A stretch of DNA of 64,000 nt from Rhizobium gallicum bv. gallicum R602sp. GTDB taxonomy: Bacteria; Pseudomonadota; Alphaproteobacteria; Rhizobiales; Rhizobiaceae. Where the stretch lies: contig NZ_CP006877.1 of the NCBI RefSeq assembly GCF_000816845.1, forward strand, positions 2,547,501-2,611,500, written 5' to 3'. Shown here piece after piece: positions 1 to 8,076 of this stretch. Within the stretch, counting starts at the first letter, position 1; the number at the start of each line of letters is the position of its first letter. The notes under the pieces were generated by a model. It was not told where the DNA came from. It was given only the letters and a program-made list of their open reading frames with translations, and made no database searches. Both the position numbers and the translations under genes were made by a program.

Positions 1-665
1 CTCCGAAAGTGGGACATTTTTGTTCTCGTTTTGGTCGGGCATCAAGAGCTTTTCGGCGTAGCCTGAGAGCTTCTTGCGGCGAGCCGCACGAGTAAAAAGA
101 TCAGCCTGCTGACTCGTCGTCCAACCGAAGATCGCTTTGAGCTGGTCGATGGTCGCTCCGTTTTCGGCGGCGATTGAAGCCCCCGCTTCTCGCAAGCCAT
201 GCGCCGAGCAATGGAAAAGGCCAGCCTCGTCGCACCATTTGGCGCATCTTATTTCCCAATCCTTTGTCGGAGAACGGCTTGCTGTATTCAGTGACTAAGA
301 ACGTGTGTCGACTAGTCGGCACATGTGCGAGTTCGCCCGACAGATTAGGCAGTACCGGAATATTGACATCCACGCGGCTTGCCAGGCGTAGTCCCCGGCT
401 GGTGACAAGCCTCGTATTGCTCTGTCTCCTCAAGCGTCCATGTGTGAAACCCGTCGCCGGACTTAAGCCGCTTGATGCCGTTACAGGGATGCGTCTTTGC
501 CTCGCCAACCTCAATTGCCCCAGCGAAAAGAGCGCTGATTGCCTTCACTATTTTGTTGGCCGCGCCGGGAGCATCTATGCGGGTGTCTCGGATCGCAGCC
601 ACCTGCTTGCGCTCAAGATGCTCAAAGGGCTTGTCGCCGTGCTTGATGCAGATTGCAGCTGGCAC
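1..665 (-). pseudogene. Degenerate tyrosine recombinase (phage-type integrase)
   Basis: Reading the minus strand across frames recovers a rhizobial tyrosine integrase. A core-binding stretch with KPFEHLERKQVAAIRDTR and IKRLKSGDGFHTWTLEE lies at about 650-400, a piece with LAHVPTSRHTFLVTEY at about 345-270, then AAENGATIDQLKAIFGWTTS and a C-terminal tail to the window edge. The pieces lie in different frames, and much of the first catalytic half is missing. The position that carries the nucleophile in this family, normally read as LYTRAA, is LFTRAA here, so Phe replaces the catalytic Tyr. The gene continues past base 1. The family call is from recognition. It is surely inactive. Confidence 0.8.
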
Positions 666-673
666 TGGATGCA

Positions 674-845
674 TAGCGGGGAGGTCATTGCCCGTACTCT
701 GACCGACCAAGACACAGGCGATGCTTTTCAGGTGGACCCACTGCTCGGCCAGATCGGCGGTCCGACCGGACAGTTCACTGCCGACGACGCCTATGGCGGA
801 AAGCCAACCTACGATGCCGTCATCAACCACAGCGCTGCTGCCCAT
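674..845 (+). pseudogene. IS5-family transposase fragment
   Basis: An open stretch reads SGEVIARTLTDQDTGDAFQV and then FTADDAYGGKPTYDAV. This is the DDE-domain neighbourhood of IS5-type transposases found in rhizobia, where the usual form is ADGAYDG-PTYDA. Only about 57 residues remain, with no start, no C-terminus and no visible terminal inverted repeats. It lies directly against the upstream end of the integrase remnant on the opposite strand, so it may mark the insertion that cut that gene. Confidence is good for the family and low for the exact boundaries. Confidence 0.65.
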
Positions 846-916
846 CCGACGAGGCCCCCCACCTGTGGGACACGGACCGCCGCGAACGTCGTCGGATTGG
901 AGATGAAGAAGGTGCT

Positions 917-1528
917 TCAGAAATTGAACCGCACGCCGACGACATTTGCACTGGAGCCGCCGTGCATGTCGCCGAGCGTCCCCCAGGCTCCGGACCGGTG
1001 ATGTATCCGCCAGAAGAAATCGACGTCGGGCATGGCGTTGAAGGAAAGGTTCAACTCGGGGCCGAGATAGAACAGCGTTCTGGCGTCCCCGTTACCCTCC
1101 AGCTCGTTCTTGCGCTCCCGTCCCTCCTGGGTATGCGTGACATGGCTGATGCCAAACGTAAAGGCTGGTGAGATACGGACGGTATCACCAATCTCGAAAC
1201 CGTCATAGCGACCGACGACGCCGCCCCAGAATTCCGCATTCGGATGCCCGCCGTATCTCCCGGCGAGCCCCGCTTCCAGTCCGAACCTAAAGGAGCCCAT
1301 CCTAGCCGGGAAGTACTGGTAGCCGAGGCCGAAGATCGGGAGGTCTTCGTATGTGACGCCGAAAGGATTGGATGCCTGGAGGATGTCGGCGTCGACCATC
1401 GTGCCACCGAAGGCGAATACCGACTGATTGATGTCGCGGTTCTGCGCCTGCGCGTCGGTTGTTCCCAAGAACGGCATAGTGGCAGCGCCGAGCAGCAGAG
1501 CAAGCGGGATGGCGTTTGAAGGCTTCAT
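917..1528 (-). CDS. Outer-membrane beta-barrel protein, PagL/acyloxyacyl hydrolase-like
   Basis: The chosen ATG begins a clear signal peptide: Lys, then the hydrophobic run AIPLALLLGAATMPFLG, then an Ala-rich cleavage site near DAQAQ. An AGGA lies about 11 bases upstream. The roughly 203-residue protein alternates aromatic and polar residues like a small beta-barrel and ends in Phe, as outer-membrane proteins do. Near the C-terminus it has HHRSG, matching the His-x-Ser pair of PagL lipid A 3-O-deacylases, followed by a Gly/Asn-rich strand. The catalytic Glu expected about 12 residues after the Ser is not evident, so activity is doubtful. It lies alone between remnants. Confidence 0.55.
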   Translation of the reverse strand: MKPSNAIPLALLLGAATMPFLGTTDAQAQNRDINQSVFAFGGTMVDADILQASNPFGVTYEDLPIFGLGYQYFPARMGSFRFGLEAGLAGRYGGHPNAEFWGGVVGRYDGFEIGDTVRISPAFTFGISHVTHTQEGRERKNELEGNGDARTLFYLGPELNLSFNAMPDVDFFWRIHHRSGAWGTLGDMHGGSSANVVGVRFNF

Positions 1529-1974
1529 ATCGGATCTTTTCCTGGACTTCATGTTTTCTCTAGGGCGCGCATCCACCGAGAGCTCTGGAACGGCTCCTGA
1601 CTGGGCGGAAGACACCTTCCGCTAGCCCGTGCATGCGGCCCCGCAGTATCGTCAACGGGGTCCTTCGGGGGATCTCGGAATTTTACCATCGACGTGCTCA
1701 CGCCATTTTGCCATTCCCAGTCTAGAAAATGTTCCATTTTGCAACGCGTTGCAAATCCCGTTTGAATGGCTGGAAGAACGACGTTTCAGAACTGCTTCTC
1801 ATCGGGCCCCGTTGGCCAGGCAACGGAGGATGAAAGCCCGGCCACGAAAGTCGATTGACTGCCGGTGCGGCATGCTCTGCCGCCTGGCTTCAGCAGACAT
1901 GCCAGCGATCGTCGGCGGAGAGGCCCGGTCGCTTTTGCCGCCCTTGAAGTACGTCATCGCCGGCGACCGCGCAC
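1529..1974. other. No gene recognised
   Basis: This stretch separates the outer-membrane protein gene from the next open frame. Short open frames exist on both strands, but none has a ribosome binding site or recognisable protein character. The left part should hold the promoter of the minus-strand outer-membrane protein gene. I see no strong hairpin or repeat. Confidence 0.4.
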
Positions 1975-2271
1975 ATGCACACCGACAAGGCAATGGCCTT
2001 CATTCAGGCCATACCAGGCCGTGCCGGCTACGTGAATGACTCCATCAGCGTCCTGACTGGCGAGTTCCGGTGGCTTGATGCCAAGGAGGTGACGCTTGTC
2101 CTTTCGAAGCCCGAAGCCGGCATTGAGCCGTTCACCGTCCGCCCGATGATGGCAATCGAACCGGGCGACAACGACAAGCTCAAGGAGCTTGAAGGCCTGC
2201 TCACTCTGGACGGCACCAAATTCCAGTATTTCACCGACGTCTCGCGCCCGGATTTGGTGTGCCCCCGATAG
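1975..2271 (+). CDS. Hypothetical protein, possibly a gene remnant
   Basis: The 98-residue product reads like real protein (ordered charged and hydrophobic residues, for example LTGEFRWLDAKEVTLVLSKP) but I do not recognise a family. No Shine-Dalgarno sequence precedes the ATG. The C-terminal residues run into the start of the broken hydrolase in another frame. It may be a truncated piece of a larger gene, in keeping with the decayed neighbourhood. No function is proposed. Confidence 0.35.
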   Translation: MHTDKAMAFIQAIPGRAGYVNDSISVLTGEFRWLDAKEVTLVLSKPEAGIEPFTVRPMMAIEPGDNDKLKELEGLLTLDGTKFQYFTDVSRPDLVCPR

Positions 2272-2556
2272 CTACGTTCTGGACCAGTATTATCTCAATC
2301 TGCCAGGCAGAAAGGCCGCTCAGGTAGCCCTCCTTCTCGACTACAGAACCAATCCGCCGCAGTACCCTGTTGGCAAGCCTGGATGAGGGCGAATACGCCC
2401 CGGCTCTGATCGCGTGGGGCCGTAACGACCGCTTGTCACTGCACCCGGGCGAGGCCTACCTGGCCGACCTGCCGGACGCCAAGCTTCATTTCTCTGAAAC
2501 CGGCCATTTCGCGCTCAAGGAAAACCTGAACGAAATCGCCGCTTTGACACTATCCG
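2263..2556 (+). pseudogene. C-terminal remnant of an alpha/beta hydrolase
   Basis: Two frames joined near 2380 give the end of an alpha/beta hydrolase. The first reads PDSYVLDQYYLNLPGRK and LLLDYRTNPPQYP. The second reads APALIAWGRNDRLSLHPGEA and LHFSETGHFALKENLNEIAA. The WGRND segment normally carries the acid and TGHFALEE the catalytic His of this family. The nucleophile half is absent and a frameshift separates the two pieces. The remnant stops where the repeated element at 2551 begins, as if truncated by it. Confidence 0.75.
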
Positions 2557-2649
2557 TCGGTATAGGCCCGCGATATCCAAGATCAATATTCGGGACGTGG
2601 GTGGCTTTGCTAAAGTTTCTGATCGGAAACCACCTCGGACATCACGGCA

Positions 2650-2901
2650 ATGCGACACGTCCCCACCCACGACAACTCTCGCGGACACGCGTTACCCGTT
2701 GCGTTTGCCGGAATAGTACTGATCGGCGCGTATGCCGTCGGCCTCACCCTCATGTCGACAACGCCCGCCGAGACGCGTGTCTACGTCCCCATCCTTGCCG
2801 AATGCGCCATTCCCGAGTGCGGGGCATCGCCGGGGGCGACCTGCTCCGTCAACGGCGAGGTTGTCCGTATGAAGGTCGGACCGACCGTGCGATGTTCATA
2901 A
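2650..2901 (+). CDS. Small predicted membrane or secreted protein in copy A
   Basis: The 83-residue product has one hydrophobic segment near its N-terminus (ALPVAFAGIVLIGAYAVGL, about residues 14-32), then a short extracytoplasmic-like part with five Cys (AECAIPECGA, ATCSVN, VRCS) that could form disulfides. There is no good ribosome binding site before the ATG. The start codon and first residues are also present in the deleted copy B. I do not recognise the family. Confidence 0.4.
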   Translation: MRHVPTHDNSRGHALPVAFAGIVLIGAYAVGLTLMSTTPAETRVYVPILAECAIPECGASPGATCSVNGEVVRMKVGPTVRCS

Positions 2902-2990
2902 AAACTCCACGCCTTCCCAACGCACGTACCGGCGAAAGCAACGTCGCAAGCAACTGAGTTCGCCTGCTTCCCTCACACCGGAGCGATAAC

Positions 2991-3275
2991 ATGGATGTGA
3001 CCACGAACCTTGACAGGATGACGCCAGGCGAGAAGTACCGCGTTATCCGTCTCCTAAGCCGCAGGCTGCACTTCTCCGCCATTCTGGCGAAGCAACGCGG
3101 CGACGATTTCTGGGACAGGCTGGAGCACCTGGCCGATCGGCTGCTCCGCGAGAGCGATGCGATTGTCACGGGGGGACCGTGCATCTCCGATCCCATCCTG
3201 GTCGAGGCAGCGGACCTGCTCGCTCGGTTCGACAACGCGGCCACATCGGGACGGCAGCTTCGCTTAAATGAGTAG
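2991..3275 (+). CDS. Small conserved-looking hypothetical protein in copy A
   Basis: The ATG follows GGAG at a good spacing, so translation is plausible. The 94-residue product is helical and charged, with no membrane segment: MTPGEKYRVIRLLSRRLHFS early and DPILVEAADLLARFDNAA late. Its last residues, SGRQLRLNE and the stop codon, are preserved in the deleted copy B. It is probably co-transcribed with the upstream 83-residue frame. Its function is unknown. Confidence 0.5.
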   Translation: MDVTTNLDRMTPGEKYRVIRLLSRRLHFSAILAKQRGDDFWDRLEHLADRLLRESDAIVTGGPCISDPILVEAADLLARFDNAATSGRQLRLNE

Positions 3276-3290
3276 ACCCGTTTCGAATAT

Positions 3291-3632
3291 GTGCGTGGGG
3301 GCGCGATTGGCAATTGTTCTCCCACAGACCGATCATCGCCCTTTACAAACTAATAGGGCTTCCCTCCGGGCCTACCATTTCTTTCATTGGACGTTGTTTT
3401 TCCATCATTTTTTCCTCGATTTGCCTCACCGGAATTCCCAGTTTATGAATGTGGGACATTTTTGCGGGCCACATAGCCTTTGCGGCGCTCGAAAGATCTC
3501 GATGGTAGCTCACGTGCTGATATGTGCGGTCGTCACAGGAATTGGCGGCGAGTCGCGCGAGCAGGAAACGGCCGGCGCTCCAACTCCGCATCTGGGTGAG
3601 GCCTGCGGAAAAGGGTTGGAGGACCCGTTGAG
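3291..3632. other. No gene recognised
   Basis: A minus-strand open frame of about 80 codons occurs here but has no ribosome binding site and no recognisable protein pattern. A 14-base string (GTGGGACATTTTTG, near 3452) also occurs at 9-22 inside the integrase remnant. I could not extend that match and draw nothing from it. The region lies downstream of both hipA (minus) and the 94-residue frame (plus). Confidence 0.35.
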
Positions 3633-4895
3633 CTAGATCGAGAGAGAAACGAGTTTAGCGCGGTCTGCGATCAAGGCCGCCACGTGATTTGTCGTCTCGG
3701 GATCGATGGCAAGTGGAGATACCGTTTCTGACACTTGGGCTATCGCTTCACCTGTGGCATCAGCTAGCTCCTTAACTCGGCGGCGTACCAAGAGTAAGCC
3801 AATCCCGGTCTCCTTCGCAAAAGCCTTCCAACCGTCGGCGTCCATTTCGGCAAGCGTTGCGCGGTTTCCGATCCGCATAGCCATTTTCGGCGAAAGGTCT
3901 GGATAGGCCACGGTGGAAAGCAGGTCGTAAAACGGAGCCATTCTCGGTCCCAGATCGTCATAAAGGATCGAGAAATTCTTGCCGTGGGCGTCCGCATTTC
4001 CGACAATGAGATTGAAAATAGCAGCGTCCATTAGTTTAGCGAGGTCCGTAGCCGGCCGTTCAGACACCCGCCGCAACAACTCGAAACAATCCTTGAAGGT
4101 CGGCCCGCCCTCGCTCGCATACTTCGTTTCAGGCGGCACACCAAGTGCTTGGCAAAAGTCTTCTTGGTGGATGCGGCGAACAACATCATTGGCGTCGCGA
4201 TAGCGATCGTATCGCTCGACCAGGAGAAAGGGGCGCCCATTCGCTGACCTCGGTTCGACCGGTGCGACCTCGAGGCCGATCGCTGCAGCGAGTTTCATCA
4301 CGAAAGCTTCGGTATCGGTCGTCCCTGGGAAGCGCGCGATTGGCGGTTTCAGAATATGCGTTGTTGCCTGGCCGGGAACTGGAAGCGCGAGCTGGCCGTC
4401 GATTAAAACAAGCGGCACCTTAGATTGCGCGCCGGCCAGCGATAGCCTCAAGCCTTCTTGGCCGGCCAATAGCGGCCGTGTCGGAAGTGCGTCGAGTATC
4501 CGAACGATTCCGGCCTCATCGAGGGGTGTAATCTGCTGGTCTGCGAGCGGCTCTGTCCTAACGGGTTCCTGGTCTTCCGGCAAAAGCTGGAGGGCGCCGG
4601 CGACGTCGCCCCCTAAGCGATCGAGAAGCGCAAAGTCGTTCGCAGGTGAAACGCCTAATGCCTGCGCGGCAACCAGGCGTTGGCTTTCCTCGGGCAGCAG
4701 GCCACCGAAAAACGGCCTACATTCTCGACGGGAGAAGCGCTCCAGTCGCTTCGGAAGAGAAGCCGAAAGCGGAAGAGCGGTTTCGTCGTCAAGCCAAGCC
4801 TGAGCATAGGCGAACCCTATGTCGCCGTGCCTGTCCTGCGTGAACTGTCCGACAATGCTACCGTCCCACCAGACGTTAAGAACCTTCGTCATCAT
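3633..4895 (-). CDS. hipA: HipA-type serine/threonine kinase toxin
   Basis: The 420-residue length is typical of HipA. In E. coli, HipA phosphorylates glutamyl-tRNA synthetase and triggers growth arrest. An N-terminal HipA_N domain (about 1-110) is followed by the kinase core, with a Ser/Gly loop LSLAGAQSK (about 151-159), the Lys of ILKP (about 183), a catalytic loop NADAHGKN (about 300-307) and FYDLLS after it in the metal-binding position. All key elements are present, so it should be active. Its ATG overlaps the hipB stop by four bases (ATGA), giving translational coupling. HipB and the three operators upstream should repress it. The HipA target in rhizobia is not known to me. Confidence 0.9.
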   Translation of the reverse strand: MMTKVLNVWWDGSIVGQFTQDRHGDIGFAYAQAWLDDETALPLSASLPKRLERFSRRECRPFFGGLLPEESQRLVAAQALGVSPANDFALLDRLGGDVAGALQLLPEDQEPVRTEPLADQQITPLDEAGIVRILDALPTRPLLAGQEGLRLSLAGAQSKVPLVLIDGQLALPVPGQATTHILKPPIARFPGTTDTEAFVMKLAAAIGLEVAPVEPRSANGRPFLLVERYDRYRDANDVVRRIHQEDFCQALGVPPETKYASEGGPTFKDCFELLRRVSERPATDLAKLMDAAIFNLIVGNADAHGKNFSILYDDLGPRMAPFYDLLSTVAYPDLSPKMAMRIGNRATLAEMDADGWKAFAKETGIGLLLVRRRVKELADATGEAIAQVSETVSPLAIDPETTNHVAALIADRAKLVSLSI

Positions 4896-5122
4896 CGCCT
4901 ACCCTCGCCAGGGGCTAAAATAACAACAGAGCAACCGAGCGTTTGGAGAACCTGGAGCACTTTTCCAATCTGAGCCGTGGGCTTACCTGCTTCGAGATCG
5001 ACAATGAACCGCAGGCCAACGCCAGCAACGCCGGCAAGCTCATCCTGCCGCAAGTTTTGCTCCTTGCGTGCACTCCGGACCAGGGCGCCGATGTCGGCTG
5101 GACTTCTGACTTGTTTTGCCAT
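4892..5122 (-). CDS. hipB: HipB-type antitoxin and autorepressor (Xre family)
   Basis: This is a short Xre-family helix-turn-helix protein (SARKEQNLRQDELAGVAGVG, then RFIVDLEAGKPTAQIGKVLQ) of the HipB length class. It binds HipA and represses the hipBA promoter. Two starts are possible: ATG at 5128 and ATG at 5122. I prefer 5122 because GGGA, itself the right half of operator 1, lies about 8 bases upstream, whereas nothing suitable precedes 5128. The operator nearest the gene thus overlaps the ribosome binding site. The pair appears intact inside a patch of otherwise broken genes. Confidence 0.85.
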   Translation of the reverse strand: MAKQVRSPADIGALVRSARKEQNLRQDELAGVAGVGLRFIVDLEAGKPTAQIGKVLQVLQTLGCSVVILAPGEGRR

Positions 5123-5129
5123 CTTCATA

Positions 5130-5243
5130 TTCCCGCTCGGGAAAATAACAGCATATCGGCCGCGTTGTCGAGAAAAATTTCCCGATCGGGAAAATAGACA
5201 GCGCTAGATGATCCTTATTCAGAAAAATTTCCTGATCGGGAAA
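5130..5243 (-). promoter_or_regulatory. Three palindromic operators for HipB
   Basis: Three near-identical palindromes precede hipBA: TTCCCGCTCGGGAA (5130-5143), TTTCCCGATCGGGAAA (5178-5193) and TTTCCTGATCGGGAAA (5228-5243). Their centres are 49 and 50 bases apart. The outer two share the left flank AGAAAAA. The E. coli HipB operators are also short inverted repeats in multiple copies, so these are the obvious HipB sites. Assignment to HipB is inferred from position. Confidence 0.75.
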
Positions 5244-5513
5244 TTCAGAGCTACCGGATAATCAGGCAGCTTGCCATTCCGCCCCTCCAGCCGATCAGCT
5301 ACCCAAACCTTGATCAGCGCCTAACGCGTGATCCCAAGCGCTGCGCCTCGCGGTCCAGCTTTTCGACCACCCACGAGGGAAATCGACATTGACGCGATGG
5401 GGCGCCAGATTTGGGCGCTGCGCCTTCTCCCAATCCACCGCCTCGGCGAGGTCCTCGCCGGCATCAAAGCGCGGGTCAAATTCATGTGAAGCGAGCACGG
5501 AAACGAGCGACAG
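5219..5513 (-). pseudogene. Broken BrnA-type antitoxin gene
   Basis: The minus strand reads FDAGEDLAEAVDWEKAQRPN and LAPHRVNVDFP, then after a frame change VVEKLDREAQRLG, and after another ITR, stop, ALIKVWVADRLEG. This is the ribbon-helix-helix BrnA antitoxin pattern, which pairs with the BrnT toxin. There are at least two frameshifts and one in-frame TAG where Gln is expected. The N-terminal end is cut exactly where repeat copy B begins at 5514. No BrnT-like toxin is visible nearby. It overlaps the third hipB operator. Confidence 0.7.
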
Positions 5514-5690
5514 TATCCGTCGGTATAGGCCCGCAATATCCAAGATCAATATTCGGGACTTGGGTGGCTTGCTAAAGTTTCTGAACAGAAACCAACTCGA
5601 ACATCACGACAATGCGACACGCCCCACCCACAAACACATCGGGACGGCAGCTTCGCTTAAATGAGTAGACCGCGGTTTCCAATACCCGTC
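5514..5690. repeat. Internally deleted copy of the two-ORF element (copy B)
   Basis: This segment matches the two ends of the element at 2551-3290 and lacks the middle. The left part (5514 to about 5632) matches copy A from 2551, and the right part (from about 5636) matches copy A from about 3243. The junction joins the start of the first small frame of copy A in frame to the end of the second, leaving an 18-codon frame at 5612-5668 that ends SGRQLRLNE. Its left end interrupts the BrnA-type gene. Confidence 0.75.
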
Positions 5691-5907
5691 GATGTCGAAA
5701 CAATGACATCACACTCTGTTAGCGCTGAGCGGGGTAGTCTCTAGTCGGTGAGATGCTGAAGTCATTGGTGCGCAAAATCGCTTCGATCGTCGCCGATCTG
5801 GCTGGTACAGTTGCCGTCGTTATGGCAAAGTTCACGCTCCAGCCGATCATCATCGACCCCGTGTTTAGCGCGCAATCGCTTTCGGGACCGCTACAAGTCG
5901 GCGGCCC

Positions 5908-8076
5908 TCACTCCGCCAACGGCGGCGCAGCACTCGCCGATCCGATCTGCAAAAGCGGCACCCTTGGTGCAAGGTCACGCGGCCTCTGCCACCGTCGCGG
6001 CGCCTGAAGTGTTCTGACGGTGACGGCGTGCGTTTCAACACCGCCCGCGAGCTTTGAGGGGTGATCGAACGTGCGGCGCCAGAGGCCGCGGATGGCGGCG
6101 AGCGGATGGGCGCGGGCGGGCATCGCCTGCGGCATCTCGCTGAACAGGCGCTGGATCATCTTCCGGCGGATGTCTTCGGCTGTCTGCCGGATTTCCCAGT
6201 CGTAGCGGCGGTCCCGGACGGCGACGATGGACACCGATAGGCCGAGGCGCGCTCTGTCCGTGCCAGTCACCCTGCCCGCAACGTCGAAGTCCGCAAAAGG
6301 AGAAAAGATCAGCATGTCGCCCGGGCGAACCTGCCCTGCCGCTCGGCCGTCATGCAGCGTGATCTCCGCCTTGCTGATTGAAATGGTGTCGACAGTGCAA
6401 GGAGTGAAATTGCCGTCGCGTGCAAGATTTGCCTGCCGTGCGAGCGGAAACTGGATCCTGTCCAGCGGCTCGCGCGGAAGTTCGATGCAGACGAGCAGGG
6501 AAACGAAGGCATAGACCATAACGACCATGCCCCAGGCGACGCTGAAGCCGTCGAGGTCGTTATAGGTGCCCATCAGCGGCCCGTTCAGCATGCCTATGAA
6601 CGTCAGGATGATGACAAGGAGGAACGTGCCGGTGATGGGGTAAAGGATAGAGACACGCGCCCGGTCCTCGCCCTTAGCCGTAACCTTGAACGGCCGCCCG
6701 AACGGATGGATGAGGGCGTGAATCAGCGCGATGGTGATGGGGATCGCCGACACCATTTGCGACACTTCCGTAAAGAGCGGCATGCTGCGCCGGTCGGAGA
6801 CCCAGGAATGAAATGCCCACATGCCTGCGACCATCGGAAGCGCGTAAAGAAAGAAGGCTTCCGGTTCCATCTGGATCGCCGGCAGGCCGAGGAAATAATA
6901 GAGGATTGGCGCCGCCATCAAGAGCAGGATGAACGGGCGGCAGAACCAGAACAGCAGCCCGTGGAAATAATGCAGCCGTTGCAGGAAGGTGTATCCGCGG
7001 CCGAAGAACGGGCCATCCCGTAGCAGCGCGACCTGAATGGTTCCGAGGCACCAGCGGCAGCGCTGGGTAATATAGCCTGAGAGGCTCTCGGCCGAGAGCC
7101 CGACGCTCAGGCGCTCGTTCAGCCAGCGGGTCTTCAAGCCCTTCTGCAGCAGCCGGTAGGTCAGGTGAATATCTTCCGTGACCGTTTCCTGCGGCATGCC
7201 GCCGATCATGCCGAGCGCATCGCGCCGGACTATGCAGGACGTGCCGACGCAGAAGGCAGCTCCCCATCCGTCCTTCGAGGGCTGCATGACGTCGAAGAAG
7301 ATGCGCTGATCATCGACCCACGCCTTCGACGCCAGAAGGTTATGCTGAACGGGATCGGCGTTGTAGTAGAACTGCGGCGTCTGGATAAGCCCGATCTCCG
7401 GATCGGCGAACTGGCCGACGGTTCGCTTCAGGATCGCGCGCTGCGGCGCAAAATCGGCGTCGAGAATGAGGATGAAGGGCGCGTTGGTCTCCTTCGCCGA
7501 CTGCCGGATGGCATTGTTGAGATTGCCGCCCTTGGCGCCAACATTGTCGCCGCGCCGCAGATATCGCACGCTAACCTCGGCGCAATAGTCCTCCAGCCAG
7601 TCGCGGCGTCCGTCATCGAGCACCCAGACAGTGAAATTCTGATAGTCGATCGCCTTCGCGGCAAGGATCGTGCGCTCCAGAATGGACAGCTCTTCATTAT
7701 AGGTACAGATGAAGACATCGACGGCCGGCGGCGATGCCGCGCCGGCGATGGTGAGTTCGCTCGCATCCGCAGCCGCACTGTGGTCCGTCCGCCGGAAGAA
7801 AAAGACGATCGAAAGCACGGTATAGAAGATGACGACGATTTCGAAAGAGAGATAGGCGCGCGGCCACAGCGCATAGGCGCTCCATTCGAAGTCCGGCAGC
7901 GTCTTGGTGATGCGGAAATAGAGATAATTCAATAACATGACGATGAGGATCATGCCGAACATGACGCGATCCTTGCCCCGGCGGCTGTCGAGCAGCAAGG
8001 CGCAGCCCATGATGAGCGCAAGCGAAAGCAGCGAGAAGAGAATGGCGTCCGAGAGAGTGACTACTTCGGGGGACAT
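5908..8076 (-). CDS. Family 2 glycan synthase, BgsA/curdlan-synthase-like
   Basis: This 722-residue inner-membrane processive glycosyltransferase should polymerise a beta-glucan. After three N-terminal membrane segments the GT2 domain shows VWVLDDGRRDW, the DAD metal motif (LILDADFAPQ), TED in the acceptor site and QRCRW, the processive signature. Further membrane segments follow. The last about 130 residues (from about 585) form a soluble domain without a clear PilZ RxxxR motif. In S. meliloti BgsA, a C-terminal region lacking PilZ binds cyclic di-GMP, and this could do the same. The ATG has AAGGA five bases upstream and overlaps the preceding gene by 16 bases. A curdlan-type (CrdS) product is the alternative. 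Confidence 0.75.
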   Translation of the reverse strand: MSPEVVTLSDAILFSLLSLALIMGCALLLDSRRGKDRVMFGMILIVMLLNYLYFRITKTLPDFEWSAYALWPRAYLSFEIVVIFYTVLSIVFFFRRTDHSAAADASELTIAGAASPPAVDVFICTYNEELSILERTILAAKAIDYQNFTVWVLDDGRRDWLEDYCAEVSVRYLRRGDNVGAKGGNLNNAIRQSAKETNAPFILILDADFAPQRAILKRTVGQFADPEIGLIQTPQFYYNADPVQHNLLASKAWVDDQRIFFDVMQPSKDGWGAAFCVGTSCIVRRDALGMIGGMPQETVTEDIHLTYRLLQKGLKTRWLNERLSVGLSAESLSGYITQRCRWCLGTIQVALLRDGPFFGRGYTFLQRLHYFHGLLFWFCRPFILLLMAAPILYYFLGLPAIQMEPEAFFLYALPMVAGMWAFHSWVSDRRSMPLFTEVSQMVSAIPITIALIHALIHPFGRPFKVTAKGEDRARVSILYPITGTFLLVIILTFIGMLNGPLMGTYNDLDGFSVAWGMVVMVYAFVSLLVCIELPREPLDRIQFPLARQANLARDGNFTPCTVDTISISKAEITLHDGRAAGQVRPGDMLIFSPFADFDVAGRVTGTDRARLGLSVSIVAVRDRRYDWEIRQTAEDIRRKMIQRLFSEMPQAMPARAHPLAAIRGLWRRTFDHPSKLAGGVETHAVTVRTLQAPRRWQRPRDLAPRVPLLQIGSASAAPPLAE

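Larger units (their letters stand above)
2551..3290. repeat. Two-ORF small element, full-length copy (copy A)
   Basis: The first about 120 bases (from TATCCGTCGGTATAGG at 2551) and the last about 45 bases (from CATCGGGACGGCAGC near 3244) recur side by side at 5514-5690 with roughly nine in ten bases matching. Copy A carries an extra central part of about 570 bases holding two small open frames. Its left end abuts a truncated hydrolase gene. I found no transposase and no convincing terminal inverted repeats, so how it moves, if it does, is unknown. The right boundary is approximate. Confidence 0.7.

Noticed and set aside
9..3465. A 14-base string GTGGGACATTTTTG shared between the integrase relic and 3452-3465, considered as a possible attachment site pair
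   Set aside because: The match does not extend and the first copy lies within integrase coding sequence; it is too short to support att sites.
5753..6017. Two overlapping plus-strand open frames of 84 and 68 codons
   Set aside because: They run into the C-terminal coding region of the glycan synthase on the other strand, have no ribosome binding site and show no family pattern.
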